Assembly (NCBI GenBank): GCA_964019165.1
Contig: OZ025271.1
Coordinates: 969,001 to 1,033,000, forward strand
DNA length: 64,000 bases
DNA from: Mastigias papua
Lineage: Eukaryota; Cnidaria; Scyphozoa; Rhizostomeae; Mastigiidae
Reading direction: 5' to 3'
The notes beneath the pieces are model-generated. The model made no database searches, was not told where the DNA came from, and was given only the letters and a program-made list of their open reading frames with translations. Position 1 is the first letter of the stretch. Each line of letters begins with the position of its first letter. A program made the position numbers and the translations under genes. Of this stretch, positions 12,221-52,403 are shown in pieces.

Positions 12221-12262
12221 CATACTCTGGTGATTGTCGGACGACAAAAGCTTTTCAGTATG
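12221..12262 (+). ncRNA. Hammerhead ribozyme-like motif, copy B (mutated core)
   Basis: Plus strand: stem I CATACT, core CTGGTGA (A to G), TTGTCGGAC, GACA in place of GAAA, AAAGCTTTTC, and AGTATG closing stem I with six perfect pairs. The core changes predict loss of activity. Confidence 0.55.
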
Positions 12263-12306
12263 CCTAAAGAGTATTGCCGCCTTTTCTAGCTGTAGTGAAT
12301 TTCTAT

Positions 12307-12858
12307 AGCACCAACAGACTATTTTTCAGAATTGTGTACATTCTACATGTAGGTTCTTTATAAGGCTGTTCCTTGTATGAGAGAAGGGTGTACGCAGCGT
12401 CATCGAGAGAGGATGGATGGCAGGCTGCCCCTAGCTCCAGGCCTAAGTAGCACCCCAAATGCTATTAGTTTGGATTATGTTTTTGCTTGATCTTCAATTT
12501 CATAATGGCGTCATCAACGTACCCTGTTGTTTTTATTTGCCCCTGGCCCCACAAATGCTTTCGGCAGGCTTTTATATTAAGAAACATCAAACTATTTTTT
12601 GCTGCTTTACGCTGGTGCACAACTACAAAGTGGGTCCTGGGGGTCTATAGTCCTGCCTTCCTCCTGAAAGAGGTAAAAGTGCTCTTTTTGTTGACGTATT
12701 TTGAAATTGTTTATTTTAGTTTTGTTGAGAAGACATGCTTATAATCTCTAAGAAGCCCTGAACTTCTCGCACGACGTATATTATTTCAACGTACCTTTTT
12801 TGTGCCCCTTTTAGTTGATTAGATCCCTGCCTTCAAAAACTCCTAGTTTCGAGCTTTT

Positions 12859-12954
<96 letters not shown>

Positions 12955-13811
12955 TTATATATATATTTATGTATTATATATGGCTGTTAGTGAGAGTATT
13001 AGTTTATCAACCTCGACTACTTGAAATAACGTTAATCATATGTGCTGTCTCGTTTCCCTTATCTCTTGACTATAATGCTTTGTCGGATTTTTGTATTAGG
13101 TTTTGTTGATTCAACATCCGAGAGCATTTTGCACGAGCTTACAAATCAGCAGCCCGTTTGGTAGACGGTGTAACAATTGCGTTTGATGGAGTAGAGATAT
13201 TTCATACCATTATCACTACATGAATGTCTCTCATTGAAACAGAAGCAATATCTGTTCGAAGTAAACAAAGACCTGCTGCTGACTTTTCCCCGCGGAAAGC
13301 AATAAAAGCTGAACAACTTATTGGCGAAGATAGCGGAGATAGCATGTACTTTGCAAGCATCGTACTTTGTACCGAAGCTACACGGGTACGAGCTGAGATA
13401 CGAAGTTCATAGGTATAGGGGCAATAAACGGATTGCTTCCTTGTCTCGCCATAGGTAAGTTGCCCACTTTGTGCCATTGGCTTAATACAGACTGGCAATT
13501 GAATAAATATAATGCTGGCTTTTTTAATGCAGTCAAAGCGAGGCATCTTTAAGGAAATTTGATTAGGGCCAAACCCATGAGAACCCCATTACATTTTAGC
13601 CAAGCTTACGATGGAGAGCTATCCATTATGCCCTTACTCTTATGGTAGGCCCAGACCGACTTGTGACAATTGATTTCTCAGGGAAGCCATTCAGATTTTC
13701 CAAACAGGACTTAGGCTAATAGACCAAAACCCTTAGCTTTTGCTCTGTTACTGTTGCCAGGGAGGGGACCCACTGGCCAAAAACCTTAAATTTTGCTTTT
13801 TTTACTGTGAC
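12307..13811. other. NAXE-SPPL2 intergenic region, left part
   Basis: No gene was recognised. It contains the (AT)n tract at 12860. Near 13700-13811 there are two diverged tandem copies of a unit of about 65 bp (compare GGGAGGGGACCCACTGG with GGAAGAGGAC at the RTE insertion point). Confidence 0.5.
12860..12975. repeat. (AT)n microsatellite
   Basis: More than 90 bp of pure AT dinucleotide repeat followed by a few interrupted copies. It lies between NAXE and SPPL2. Confidence 0.97.
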
Positions 13812-13823
13812 TAGGAAGAGGAC

Positions 13824-14292
13824 GCTATTTTTGTATAATAGCGAACTGTGGACACTAACAAAGAAACTAGAAAACACCATCGACACCTTCCAGCGTAGAC
13901 ATCTAAGAAAGATCCTTGGAATTAACTGGCAAAGAAATATTACCAACAACGAGCTCTATGCCAAAACGAAATATGAACCATGGAGTGAAATAATAAGAGA
14001 AAGGAGACTAACATGGCTAGGACATCTCATGCGCTTGCATCCAGAAACACCAGCAAGGAAAGCCCTTAAAGAGTATCTCAGGAAAGTAAAACGGCCACAA
14101 GGAAGACCAAAGACAACATGGATGCAGACAATAAGACAAGATTTGGCCTGCGTCGGAATTAAACTGGATCTCTCCAAAGAAGCACAAACATTAAATAGAC
14201 TATCTGAACTGACACAAGATAGGAAAAACTGGCGTGGCATTGTGAAACGCGTCGTGCAGTATTAACTGCGTGTGGCGTCTTAGTAGTAGTAG
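13824..14292 (+). mobile_element. 5'-truncated RTE-type non-LTR retrotransposon with target-site duplication
   Basis: Encodes the C-terminal part of a reverse transcriptase ORF: YNSELWTLTKK, FQRRHLRKILGINWQ, ITNNELY, RLTWLGHLMRLHPETPARKA and GRPKTTWMQTIRQDL, as in RTE-clade endonuclease-RT proteins. It ends in a short (AGT)n tail, typical of RTE elements. A perfect 12-bp duplication, TAGGAAGAGGAC, flanks it at 13812-13823 and 14293-14304. The readable frame stays open for about 145 codons to a TAA at 14263-14265, so the insertion looks fairly young although it is truncated. Confidence 0.85.
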
Positions 14293-14531
14293 TAGGAAGA
14301 GGACCAACTGGATTTATGGCCTTGTAGTGACAATATTGAAAGATGCCCTAAGTGAAAAAATTAATTCGCAACTAAGGAGGCATAAATTAGAGTAGCGAGG
14401 CATGTATGAAAGACTGCCTCCATTGTGAAAAGTAACACAAAAAATTCCTTATTGTAGAGATGACGCAAATTTTTGACATGCGCCTCGCGCGTCTCAATAC
14501 CGCAGGCGAAGTGCACCGAAGGCATTTCAAG

Positions 14532-33684
<19,153 letters not shown>

Positions 33685-34097
33685 ACACAAATATATAATT
33701 GTTAGTAATGTGAGTGAACATATGAGATACCATGTTATGGTTAGAATTTTATATCAGATTTTTTCGATTTGTCGACGTAATTATCAAAGTTTACTCCCTA
33801 CAGGAATAAAATATTTAGTATTTTCAATCAGTTCTCGAAACAAGGTTTATACACAGTGACAGGTTCAAACCGCTGCTAATACCTCGGAATTTAACACATT
33901 TTCTTATCTAGACGACACGATTGGAACTTTGATTGTTATTGCAGACCAGAACAAAGATGATTGTATTAAATAGCAGTGGCCTGTACACAGCGAGCCAGTC
34001 ATAAATGACAAACGGACTATATGTGGCACTTATCCATCCCATGCAATTTTTACATCATTCTCGTCGATGTGTAGTACCCATGAAATTTCATGGAAGT

Positions 34098-34258
<161 letters not shown>

Positions 34259-34481
34259 CAGTCCTCATATCTCTTTTAATGTTGACGTAACTTCTTTATT
34301 CATAATGTTTGGCATTGATTAGTGTTTTGGGTATATAAATCTATTTGGTACATTTCAAAACCTGCATTTGGCGTAGCCATGGTTTGTTGATCATTCGTGT
34401 TGATCAATGCGGTTACTAGAGTGCTTAATATTTCTCATTTCATTTATCATTACATTTAGCAGTTTGACCTTAATACTTAAT

Positions 34482-34632
34482 CATGGGCTGCGGAGCCGGG
34501 GGCCTGGGGGGCTACAGCTCCACCACTTTTAATCGCAAATGTACCTTATTACGCGTTTTAGCACACTATATTGCTTCAATTTTAATCTGTCCACTCGAGC
34601 CCCCCACCCAAAATGTTGCCCCACCGCCCCTG
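34482..34632. mobile_element. Possible degenerate hAT-like element
   Basis: The ends are imperfect inverted repeats: left CATGGGCTGCGGAGC, right complement CAGGGGCGGTGGGGC, about 11 of 15 matches. Both flank GC-rich DNA in an AT-rich region. No convincing target duplication was seen. Confidence 0.3.
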
Positions 34633-36385
34633 TTAGTAGTGACCCACTTCCAACAGCGTTTCTATTTTATATTATCACACTAAGATTCTATGAGGTGAAT
34701 TTGTAATAGGTGTAAGTAGCTAAATTCCAAGCGTAGATTTGTATCGTGTGAAGCTATCGATTTTATCGTATATTTAGTTTTGAAACTAATCCAGTTCGTT
34801 TCTTCCACCTTGTCCGTCAATGGCTTTCCTTCTTTGTTACCCCTACTTTACTAGCATTTGTTGTGTAAAGCTGGTGTCGTCACATGCTGTCGGTTGTCCC
34901 CATACCTCATAGTGCAGATTCAAAATGGAATTTGCTCTTCTATACTATCTGAACGCAGTAGCGGTATCACTGTGATATCTGGGGACACCCCCCTCCACAA
35001 CTTTCTCCAGGATAAAGTTTATAATCCTTCTACATTCGGATATGGACGGTTTGGCGGGTTGGGAATTTCCTTGTTGTGTCATATTATGACTGCTTGTGTC
35101 CTTTTAGTTCCATTTGCACTTGTACCCTATACTAATGGGTGTGGTTCGGACAGGGTGTGGTTCGATAAAATCCCCCTCCCAGCCCAGCATGCGGTGTCTG
35201 GCGCCACTCCTTTTGGCATGTTTGGCCTTTTCTTGAGAGCATGAAGTGAGAGTATGTTTTCTACCAGGGTCGTGCTGGATTATGGGGTATGAGGGGTATC
35301 ACACAACTCCCCTCCTGCGCACAAGCAGTCGGTAATTTCTTGGCTTGTAAATGGTGGCAAAACGATGCTGTCTTGTCCGTAGGCGCCGTGCTTTGTGTGT
35401 CATTTTGGGGCCTTGCTCAAACCTTTCAGTAAACTTCTTTCACTGTACCACTCCTCTTTCCTTTCAGAAGCTTTTCGTCACGTCAATCCTTTCTGCACGT
35501 AGGCATGCATGATTTCAACGGAATTCGTATCATTAATGACATAACATCTGCCCACGTGGCATTTGGTATTAGGAGCGGGCATGCCGGTTCTGTTGTGTCT
35601 GAGGCCACCTTGTACTTTGGACTGAATACTGTCGTAACAGTTTGGATAAACATTCATATAAACTATCGCTCCATTTCAACTTACCCGGATGAATACAAGA
35701 ATCGATAACAATTTGTCCAATTCGGCCTTGCGTTCCCACTATAACGATGAAAAATGGATATTCTTGAAAACAGTGCCTAGAGCGTATATTTTTCAACACT
35801 GATAAATTTAAAACCGCATCATTTGATGGAAATACTCTGGCACGGATAATTTTAAAAATGCTGTAACCGTATTGCCATTATCTGTCTTTGAAAACAAGCG
35901 AAAACGAGCAAAAAGTCTTTCAAGCGTTTCCATTAATCTGCTGCCAGAAAAATTAATTTTTATCCGTTTTGGCATTTATCCGGGTCAGTGGACGATACCA
36001 CATGACTTATACAATTTAGCTGAAGGACCAGTGAGAACCAAGTCTGAGATTGCTGCCTGAGGCAGCTTCGAAGTAGAACTAAAGAGATTAGCGCGATTTC
36101 GCAACGATTGGAATCCACATTTTGAACTGGACTGAAGACACTGGACTGGGGAAAAGTGAGCTTGCATTGTCAAACATGTCCTGTCTTGCATTCCGTTAGG
36201 GCAACAGTGTTGCCTTACCGGAAAGAATATCCTCTCTAACTTCTTATTAAAGTTTTTAGATCCGATGTGCTTGTCCAACTGAACACCAGAATATTTTGTG
36301 TATATAGCACTCTATCTATTACGTCATGCATTTACGAAATTGGTGTGAAGCGATATGTTGAATTGAATTACTTTTCAGGGATTAT

Positions 36386-36391
36386 CACGTG
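36386..36391. promoter_or_regulatory. CACGTG E-box upstream of Rab11
   Basis: ATCACGTGAT lies about 220 bp before the Rab11 start. It is a canonical bHLH E-box, also the core of TFEB/MITF-type sites. A role in Rab11 control is inferred from position only. Confidence 0.35.
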
Positions 36392-36432
36392 ATGTTGATT
36401 GGGCGTCATTCACCTCTTGGCAGGACGGGAAA

Positions 36433-36456
36433 ATGGCTACGAAGCAGTTTTGGTAG
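36433..36456 (+). promoter_or_regulatory. Possible 7-codon upstream ORF in the Rab11 leader
   Basis: GGAAAATGGCT starts a frame that ends at TAG after seven codons, 150 bp before the Rab11 ATG. The context is good. It matters only if transcription starts upstream of it. Confidence 0.3.
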
Positions 36457-36608
36457 ATAGGGCCTAACTCAATCCTAGGAATCTTCGACTGGCTTTGAAG
36501 TTTTACACCTACTTTTGCGACAGACTAGTTGTTTTGATATTCTACATTCGAGCACTTGAGAACTTTCTTCGTGAATACAATTTCCCAACGACTTAGAGTT
36601 CTGACAAA

Positions 36609-46120
<9,512 letters not shown>

Positions 46121-48378
46121 ATACACTTTGTAATCGCCGTCTGTACATTCAACTGTTTACCATTTCAATACTGATGGATCATATTGAAAACTACTGTTGA
46201 AATTATTAGTACTATTATTATTATTATTATTTTAGTATTCTATTGTTACGTAATTGTTGGTATGACGTCATAATCATCAACTGAAGGTGGCCTAGACTTA
46301 TGTCAGGTAAAATTGTCGCTGTTTTTGCAGATGTATCAGGGATTGATTTGATCTTAGCCGGCAACATAGCCATCTTGCATGGGTAATGGTCTGTCGTGTC
46401 ATTCATTGGGCACCAATTTCCTTATTTTACATCACAGTATTTTGAATAGTAGGAAATTGGGTGTATACTGTTGTACGAAGCTAGAGTTGCGCCATAGTCT
46501 CCAATCAGTATGTTTTGTATTGATGGTTTGTCGGTATTAGCTTAACTAACCTCATTTAAAGAAAGTTGACCCGAAGAGTTTTGAAGACAGTTTTTCGGAA
46601 CTCAAGTTTCGGTATGAATTTAGGCCCCAAGTGGCTCAATCGATTCAATGATAAATCTCGCATTTATTTGCATAATTCAAGTCAACAGCAATGGCCACAG
46701 ATGTATAACGGGTTTTTAGGCGGCCTGTTCGTCTAGTGATTTAACAATCAATTTGTGATTAATAACTGTTCGTAATATGATTCATGAGTTTTTTAGAATA
46801 GTTCATTTTGCAGTCGCTTTGTTTAGCTAGTGTCGAACTTCATTCTCCACTCAGTGACGAGATTGGATCATCACAAGTACCGTGGATACCGCTACTATGG
46901 ATACCGTTGTTATGGATGCCATTGCTATGGATACTAATGCCATAGATACCGGCTTTATTGATACTCTTCAGTCCATTTCAGTACGTTAGAAGCCTCGGAA
47001 CTAAAACACAAGGCGTTAAGAGGAACAATCTGTTAGGGAAGTTGGCTTGATATTCTCAAAGCTACCACAAACATAGTGGCACACCCATGTACTGAGCCCA
47101 CAGTTTATTTCTCCAGTTAAACAACTCGTCGTGTTGTTTGGAGCTTTGGTGTTCTACGCTTCATGGACAGGGGCTTATCCAGGGATCATAGCTGATAGGT
47201 GTATAGATTTATTCGCGGTTGGGGAAGGGCAAGCAGAAGCTAGTCCTGATGATACAGTTAGAGTATTATGAAGCCATTATTCATGTTTCCATGACACATT
47301 CACCTTAAGTAGGTTATCCCCTACCCTCTAGTTAGCTTTCCAGGCGTAGCTTTGACTTTCGGGCCTCCTATCGTCTATGATTTGTACCGTTGATAATGCG
47401 CCTGCTTTGTATCACCTTCCATACTAGACGCTAGGAGGCTGTATCGTTTTAAAATGAACAAGCCACATCTGAAACTTGATCGAACTGAGTGGAGAAAACA
47501 CGAATTTCTGGTGTAACCTCGATTCAATAAAACACGAAGGACAATTCTTGTTGCTATGATTTAGTGATGTTACTCCTCTCTCTAATAGAATTAAAGCTAA
47601 AGCAGTTCTCCGTTTTTGTGTAGACCCTTCTGTTTCAGTGAAATAGTGCCAGACATTCTGTCATTGTACAATCTCTTTGACTTACATGGAGTCATCAGAC
47701 GAAATTTTACAACCGAGCAAGAAAACAGCGAGGCCGCAGCGAGGCCGTTTTATCGTTGCATTTGACAAATAAAAACGTATATGAACTTGCACATACGTTA
47801 TTAACCTCGTGACCAATATCTTAGCATGTTTTATCTTGCATTGCTAACTAGCATGGTTCTGACTCGCAATTCTACGCGAAATGTGCAGTTCTAAAACTAT
47901 TTGCGCTGTTCTTGAGTGTTTTATATCCACTTTTGTTCCCATGAAGTACTTGTAGCGAAACATGCATATTTTCAGTAACTGCCTGTCACGTGTATTCTTT
48001 GCGTGCGTATGAGAAACAATGATTGACCCTTAATATAATAGCCGCACGAATAATGTGCAGTTCAAAATTTTCCAAAAATTCTTTGATACATAACGAACCT
48101 ACAAGTGAATCTATGTCACATCGAAAATTAATGGCCTGGTTGCCGTGAGCAATTCGGAAAACACGCTACATTTTGCGTCATCAAGGTACCTAATGTAGAG
48201 GTTTGCTTGTATGACCTGGACATTTCCAGGACATTTTTAATTGGACAACTGAGGCCAGTTTTCCGTTTTCATCATTTGTATGATGGAGTGCTCCTCAACC
48301 GCGGTCCATGTGATCCATGCGGGTACACAGGTAGAATATAGCAAAGTTGGGGTCGACGTTGATGTCTTTGTGATGCAT
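46121..48378. other. Rab11 3' UTR and downstream intergenic region
   Basis: AATAAA occurs at 47526 and 47768. A short degenerate repeat around ATGGATACCG lies at about 46880-46970. Nothing else is recognised. Confidence 0.5.
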
Positions 48379-49345
48379 AATTTCATTTCATTTTTCATTC
48401 TTTATTCACGGTAACCCCGTCGGCAAAGGCCGTTTTTCAGGGGGCCGTGAAACAAATAAATAAATAAAAGAAAAATATTAAAGTCTACAATTTACAGCTA
48501 ATATAATCTACAAACGAAAATAAAAAAGTTAATGACAACGCTACGTTAAAGTTAAAATCAAAACATAATTACCCTACAAGCTTTAAAGCCGAAGTTTAAA
48601 AGCAAATAAAGAGGGCGCCTGCTTGACCTCAGGTTCAAGACTGTTCCACACATTTACACCACGATATGAGAATGATTTTTGCCCATTTCTGGTCTTGAAA
48701 AGAGGGATGCGTAGGTCAAATTCGGAGTTTCTCAACTTGACAGTGCCCCGTGATGAGTTCTTTAAAAAGATATCGGAGAGATATGTCGGTACGAGACCAT
48801 TTAAGGATTTGTAAACGATCGTCGCAGTCTCTCGTTTTATGATTTCAGCGATATCTGGCCAGTTTAGCCGTTGTGTAAGGGCATCTGCAGGTGCATCATA
48901 GCTACTGTTTGTTACAATTCTGGCTGCGCGGTTTTGTAACTTCTGCAGGGTAAGTCTTCTGGATTCCCCACAGCTCCCCCACACAGAGCAACAGTATCGG
49001 AAATGCGGTTCAACGATTCTACTATATATTTGGCTAAGAGTTTCTTGGGGTAGTATTTTCTTAGCATACTTTAAAAACCCTATGGCACGAGAGACCTTAG
49101 CACGCAAGAATCTAGTGTGCTCATCCCAGACAAGATGTTGATCTAGCTGAATTCCCAAGTACTTAGTTTTCTCAACAATCTCAATCTGTGAATCACCTAT
49201 GACAAAGGAGGGGGACTGAACTTTTCCTTCAGCGATCTTTTTAAGGTTAGGTCGAGATCCTACTACCATAGCTTGAGTTTTAATAACATTTAAAGACAAT
49301 TTATTTCCTTGAAGCCAGTGCTCAAGGCAATCGACTTGAGAGAGT
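48379..49345 (-). mobile_element. 5'-truncated CR1/L2-like non-LTR retrotransposon
   Basis: An uninterrupted minus-strand frame (to about 48580) encodes the C-terminal RT region: SLNVIKTQAMVVGS, KTKYLGIQLDQHLVWDEH, RIVEPHFRYCCSVWG, LQKLQNRAARIVTNSSY, LNWPDIAEIIKRET and YKSLNGLVPTYLSDIF. A 3' UTR of about 180 bp follows and ends in a (TGAAA)-type tail (complement of ATTTCATTTCATTTTTCATT at 48380-48400), typical of CR1/L2 elements. Upstream frame LEHWLQGNK continues to about 49345, where similarity stops. The intact frame suggests a fairly recent insertion. Confidence 0.8.
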
Positions 49346-49429
49346 TTCTACTGCATTTCCCAGCTTTCCCTGTGATGTGTCGCTTCCATTAACTCATTTG
49401 GTGTTTTATTTACTTTTCAAGAGCCAGCT

Positions 49430-49700
49430 TCATTTCGGTGTTGTGTAGATCCTGCCATATGCTTCGCATTCAGGCCGTCCTTGGTTTTCCTTCTGGTCTT
49501 TGTGCGTTTCTAGTTTATTCTTCAAATGCCTTTCTTGCTGGTATTTCTACAGTGTAGTCACACTGTATCTCCCAATCATGCTAGTTCTGTCATTCTCTAA
49601 TTCCTTTTACTTTATGGCAAACAGTTCGTTCTGGTGCACACTTCGTTATTTGTAATATTTCTTTGCCATTTACTTAAAACAGTCTCTCTTTCTTGTCGAT
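49430..49700 (-). mobile_element. Decayed second copy of the RTE family at 13824
   Basis: The minus strand carries TGGCAAAGAAATATTAC, which matches the intact copy at the nucleotide level. It is followed by frame-shifted equivalents of TPARKA, RPEGKPRT and MRSIWQDL in the same order. Multiple stops are present. Confidence 0.6.
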
Positions 49701-50535
49701 TTTGAGGATGTTAATAGCATTTACTAGCTTTTCCATTGAGATCCTTGATTCGTTGTTATACTGACAACCACCTGCAACCCAGTGATTAAAAATTCTGAAT
49801 GTCAGTTTAATTTCAAGTTTTCTTGTTGCTGAAATTGTTGATGATGATCTTAAAGGCATCAGTTGCCGATTTCTTTCTGGTATGGCTTTATTTTCTTGTA
49901 CTGAGTGGACTTCAAAGAGTTTGCAATCTTTCCATGTTCTGCTTCACTCTTGCTCAGGGCTTTTCTTTCGTTTTCGGGTCATTTATTTTGTAGGTTTCTT
50001 AATCCACGTTTACTAGGAGTAGTGTTTGTAATGCGACCTACATATTCGATGTTTTACACATAATATAATCCTTTTAACCTTTGCTAGTTATAAGCAGGAA
50101 AGTAGGAAAGGAGGTCTACGGAAAGGAAGGACTGAGACACTGGTCTAAAGTTTTAAGTGAGTACGCTCAATTGTTAAGGCACTTGCTGACCCATTTCGTA
50201 TCAGCAACAAACTAGAGACTGTTACGATAAAGATATAGCCAGAAATTTTCATTTTCCTCCTTGTTTACAGATCAGCAACCAAATGAAAATTCTCAATAAA
50301 AAAACCCGAGCAGGTTTAAGTTTGTTGGTTAAGATTCGTGAAACGCAGTCTCAGTACTCTTAGAGAATCCTCTAATTTTCTAGCAGAACGCCAAAAGTTG
50401 CTCATGTTTGCTAGTCAATATACATATATATGTGTGTGTATATATATTTGTATATATTTATATGTGGCAAACAGTTAAGGGCCGTCCTGTCTAATTGTAG
50501 TAGTATAACAGAATATATCGGAGTATTTAAATCAC
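49701..50535. other. Region between RTE and Penelope remnants
   Basis: No clear coding similarity. It may hold 5' parts of the Penelope-like element. A short TATG/TA tract lies at 50420-50465. Confidence 0.4.
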
Positions 50536-51522
50536 CACCTCAATCCGTTGGTCAGCTTCACTAGGTCTCGTTAAGGATACTAACCACTTTTTGCTTGGCT
50601 AGGTAAGTTAGGTAGCATACCGGATGGGGCTTTTCTCTGCACTGTTGATGTAGTAGGGCTTTATCCCAGTTTACCCCATGGGGAGGGTCTTGAGGCCATG
50701 AGGGAAGCACTGGGTAGGAGGGTTAATCCAACCGTGGCTACTGACACCCTGGTTGGGCTGGCATCCCTGGTCCTTAAAAATAACTATTTTGAATTTAACA
50801 ATAAGATATATAGGCAAAAGTTAGGAACGGCGATAGGCACGAAGTTCGCTCCGGCCTATGCTAATCTCTTTATGAGTTGGTTGGAAGAGAGGTTTCTGAA
50901 GGTTTCAGTGGACAAACCATTGGTCTGGATGAGACTCATTGGTAATGTTTTCTTCATTTAGGCCCATGTGGAGGAGAAATTTAAGCTTTTCATTGACTTT
51001 CTCAACAGTAACCACGACAGCATTAAGTCTACTAGTGAATATTCGCGGGAGGCCATAAGTTTTTTAGATGTCCATATCACTTAAGGAGAGGGGGGAGTCC
51101 TGACAACCAATTTGTTCTGCAAGCCAACTGATACACGTAAGTTGTTGTATGGGAAATCTTATTGTCCATGGCATATAGGGCTTTGGCGATCCCTTATAGT
51201 GAAGCCCTTAGGTATTGAAGGATATGTTCGAAGGATGGCCAATTTATGGATAGATAGGTGAGTACCTGAATAGTTAAAGGATAGAGGCTATGAGGAATCG
51301 ATGGTTAGTGAGCAAATAGATAGGGTGTGTAGGATAGATAGAAAGAATCTTCTAGCAAATGCTGTTAGTGAAACTAAGTCGGAGGGGAGGGTAGAATTAC
51401 ATTAGTTATTGCATACCATCCAGCGCTCAACGGTGTGGGAAAAACATTAAGAGATCTTCACCCTATGCTCTATAATTTAGCATAGGGAGATTTCCCTGAG
51501 CCTCTGGTCACTGCATTTAAGC

Positions 51523-51748
51523 CAGGGGTGTCCAAACTTTTTGCGACGGGGGCCAGATTTTCTATTGTAAAAGTGGTGGGGGCCAAACTTTTTTACATAT
51601 AGCAACGATATTTTAAGAAAATTTTTACATATAGCAACGATAAAATAACAGTATACGAGCGTTATATATTTCATGACTAGGCTGCGGGCCGGATAAAATT
51701 TGACCGAGGGCAGGATTTGGCCCGCGGGCCGGACTTTGGACGTGCCTG
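51523..51748. mobile_element. 226-bp hAT-type non-autonomous element
   Basis: Ends are CAGGGGTGTCCAAACTTTTT and, at the right, GGACTTTGGACGTGCCTG, which are inverted repeats. A perfect 8-bp target duplication ATTTAAGC lies at 51515-51522 and 51749-51756. It belongs to a widespread GGGCCGGAT-rich short hAT family. Removing it plus one duplication copy restores the Penelope reading frame at this point (VTAFK to RNLVRD). Confidence 0.9.
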
Positions 51749-51786
51749 ATTTAAGCGTTGTAGAAACCTGGTTAGGGATAGGCTTA

Positions 51787-51862
51787 CTCATAATAATTAA
51801 TAATTAGAATAATAATAATAATAATTAGAATAATAATTATAATAATAATAATAATAATTAGA
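51787..51862. repeat. (AAT)n microsatellite
   Basis: AATAATAATTAG repeats within the Penelope remnant, between the hAT insertion and the GIY-YIG part. Confidence 0.9.
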
Positions 51863-52403
51863 AGGGGCTGTGTTCTGGTTGTAAGAAATCCAGATGTTAA
51901 GTGTATAGATCTATGGCTGATAGTGATATTTTCCATTCTTGCGTAGCTGAGAAAAAGAGTTTAGGATTAATTTATCGTTTAATTGTGATTCGCCTGGTAT
52001 TGTGTATTGGTTTGACTGTGTTGTGTGTGATATTCAGTATGTGGGTAGCACTAACACACCTTTTTGGCTTAGGTTTAATAGTTATACAGCGTGCTATCCT
52101 AGGTTTATGTTAGGGTCTTTCGGTTTCCTAGATGCACTTCTTCAGACACTTCTCTGAGGAAGAATGTCGTGGGCTTCTTGAAGACATTCGTTTTAAGATA
52201 ATTGATAGGATTTATGGGAAGGATATGATACGGGGAAGCATCTGGGAGCACAAGCTGGAAACTTTCACACCCCGGGGTCTCAATGTTAGGGAACAAGAAC
52301 TATAGGTTTATTCTTGTATTGAGTTTTCGCTGTAAGTTTACCTAATCACTTACCTTTTATATCTGTACTTTGTCTCTCCTCTCCGCTTTTCCTAATGAGC
52401 CTA

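Larger units (their letters stand above)
12074..12306. mobile_element. Inverted-repeat element carrying two hammerhead-like motifs
   Basis: Two arms of about 100 bp, roughly 12074-12173 and 12203-12306, are imperfect reverse complements around a short centre. Each arm contains the same dispersed sequence also found at 20396 and 30888. In each, a 42-nt segment has hammerhead ribozyme architecture (minus strand on the left arm, plus strand on the right). Penelope-like elements are known to carry minimal hammerheads in their terminal repeats, and inverted terminal-repeat pairs occur there. Assigning this copy to that group is an inference. Confidence 0.6.
50535..52302 (+). mobile_element. Penelope-like element remnant (RT plus GIY-YIG endonuclease)
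   Basis: Frame-shifted but ordered motifs: RT motif A (IPDGAFLCTVDVVGLYPSLP), KLGTAIGTKFAPAYANLFMS, a degraded catalytic FFI segment with an in-frame stop at 50959, SFLDVHIT, TNLFCKPTDTRK, PLVTAFK, then RNLVRDRLT, a GIY-YIG-like stretch (GIVYWFDCVVCDIQYVGSTN) and its C-terminal part (IWEHKLETFTPRGLN) before a TAG at 52300-52302. The combination of RT with C-terminal GIY-YIG identifies Penelope-like elements of the endonuclease-bearing type. A 226-bp element and an (AAT)n tract interrupt it. Confidence 0.8.

Noticed and set aside
13202..13546. 114-aa minus-strand ORF between NAXE and SPPL2
   Set aside because: No recognisable family and overlaps an unrelated + frame. Insufficient support.
14460..14531. 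Upstream in-frame ATG for SPPL2 (24 extra residues)
   Set aside because: The extension is polar and would bury the signal peptide. The ATG at 14532 has a stronger context and gives a normal signal sequence.
34858..35244. 128-aa ORF between SPPL2 and Rab11
   Set aside because: No domain or compositional sign of a protein. The frame lacks an ATG start at the listed position.
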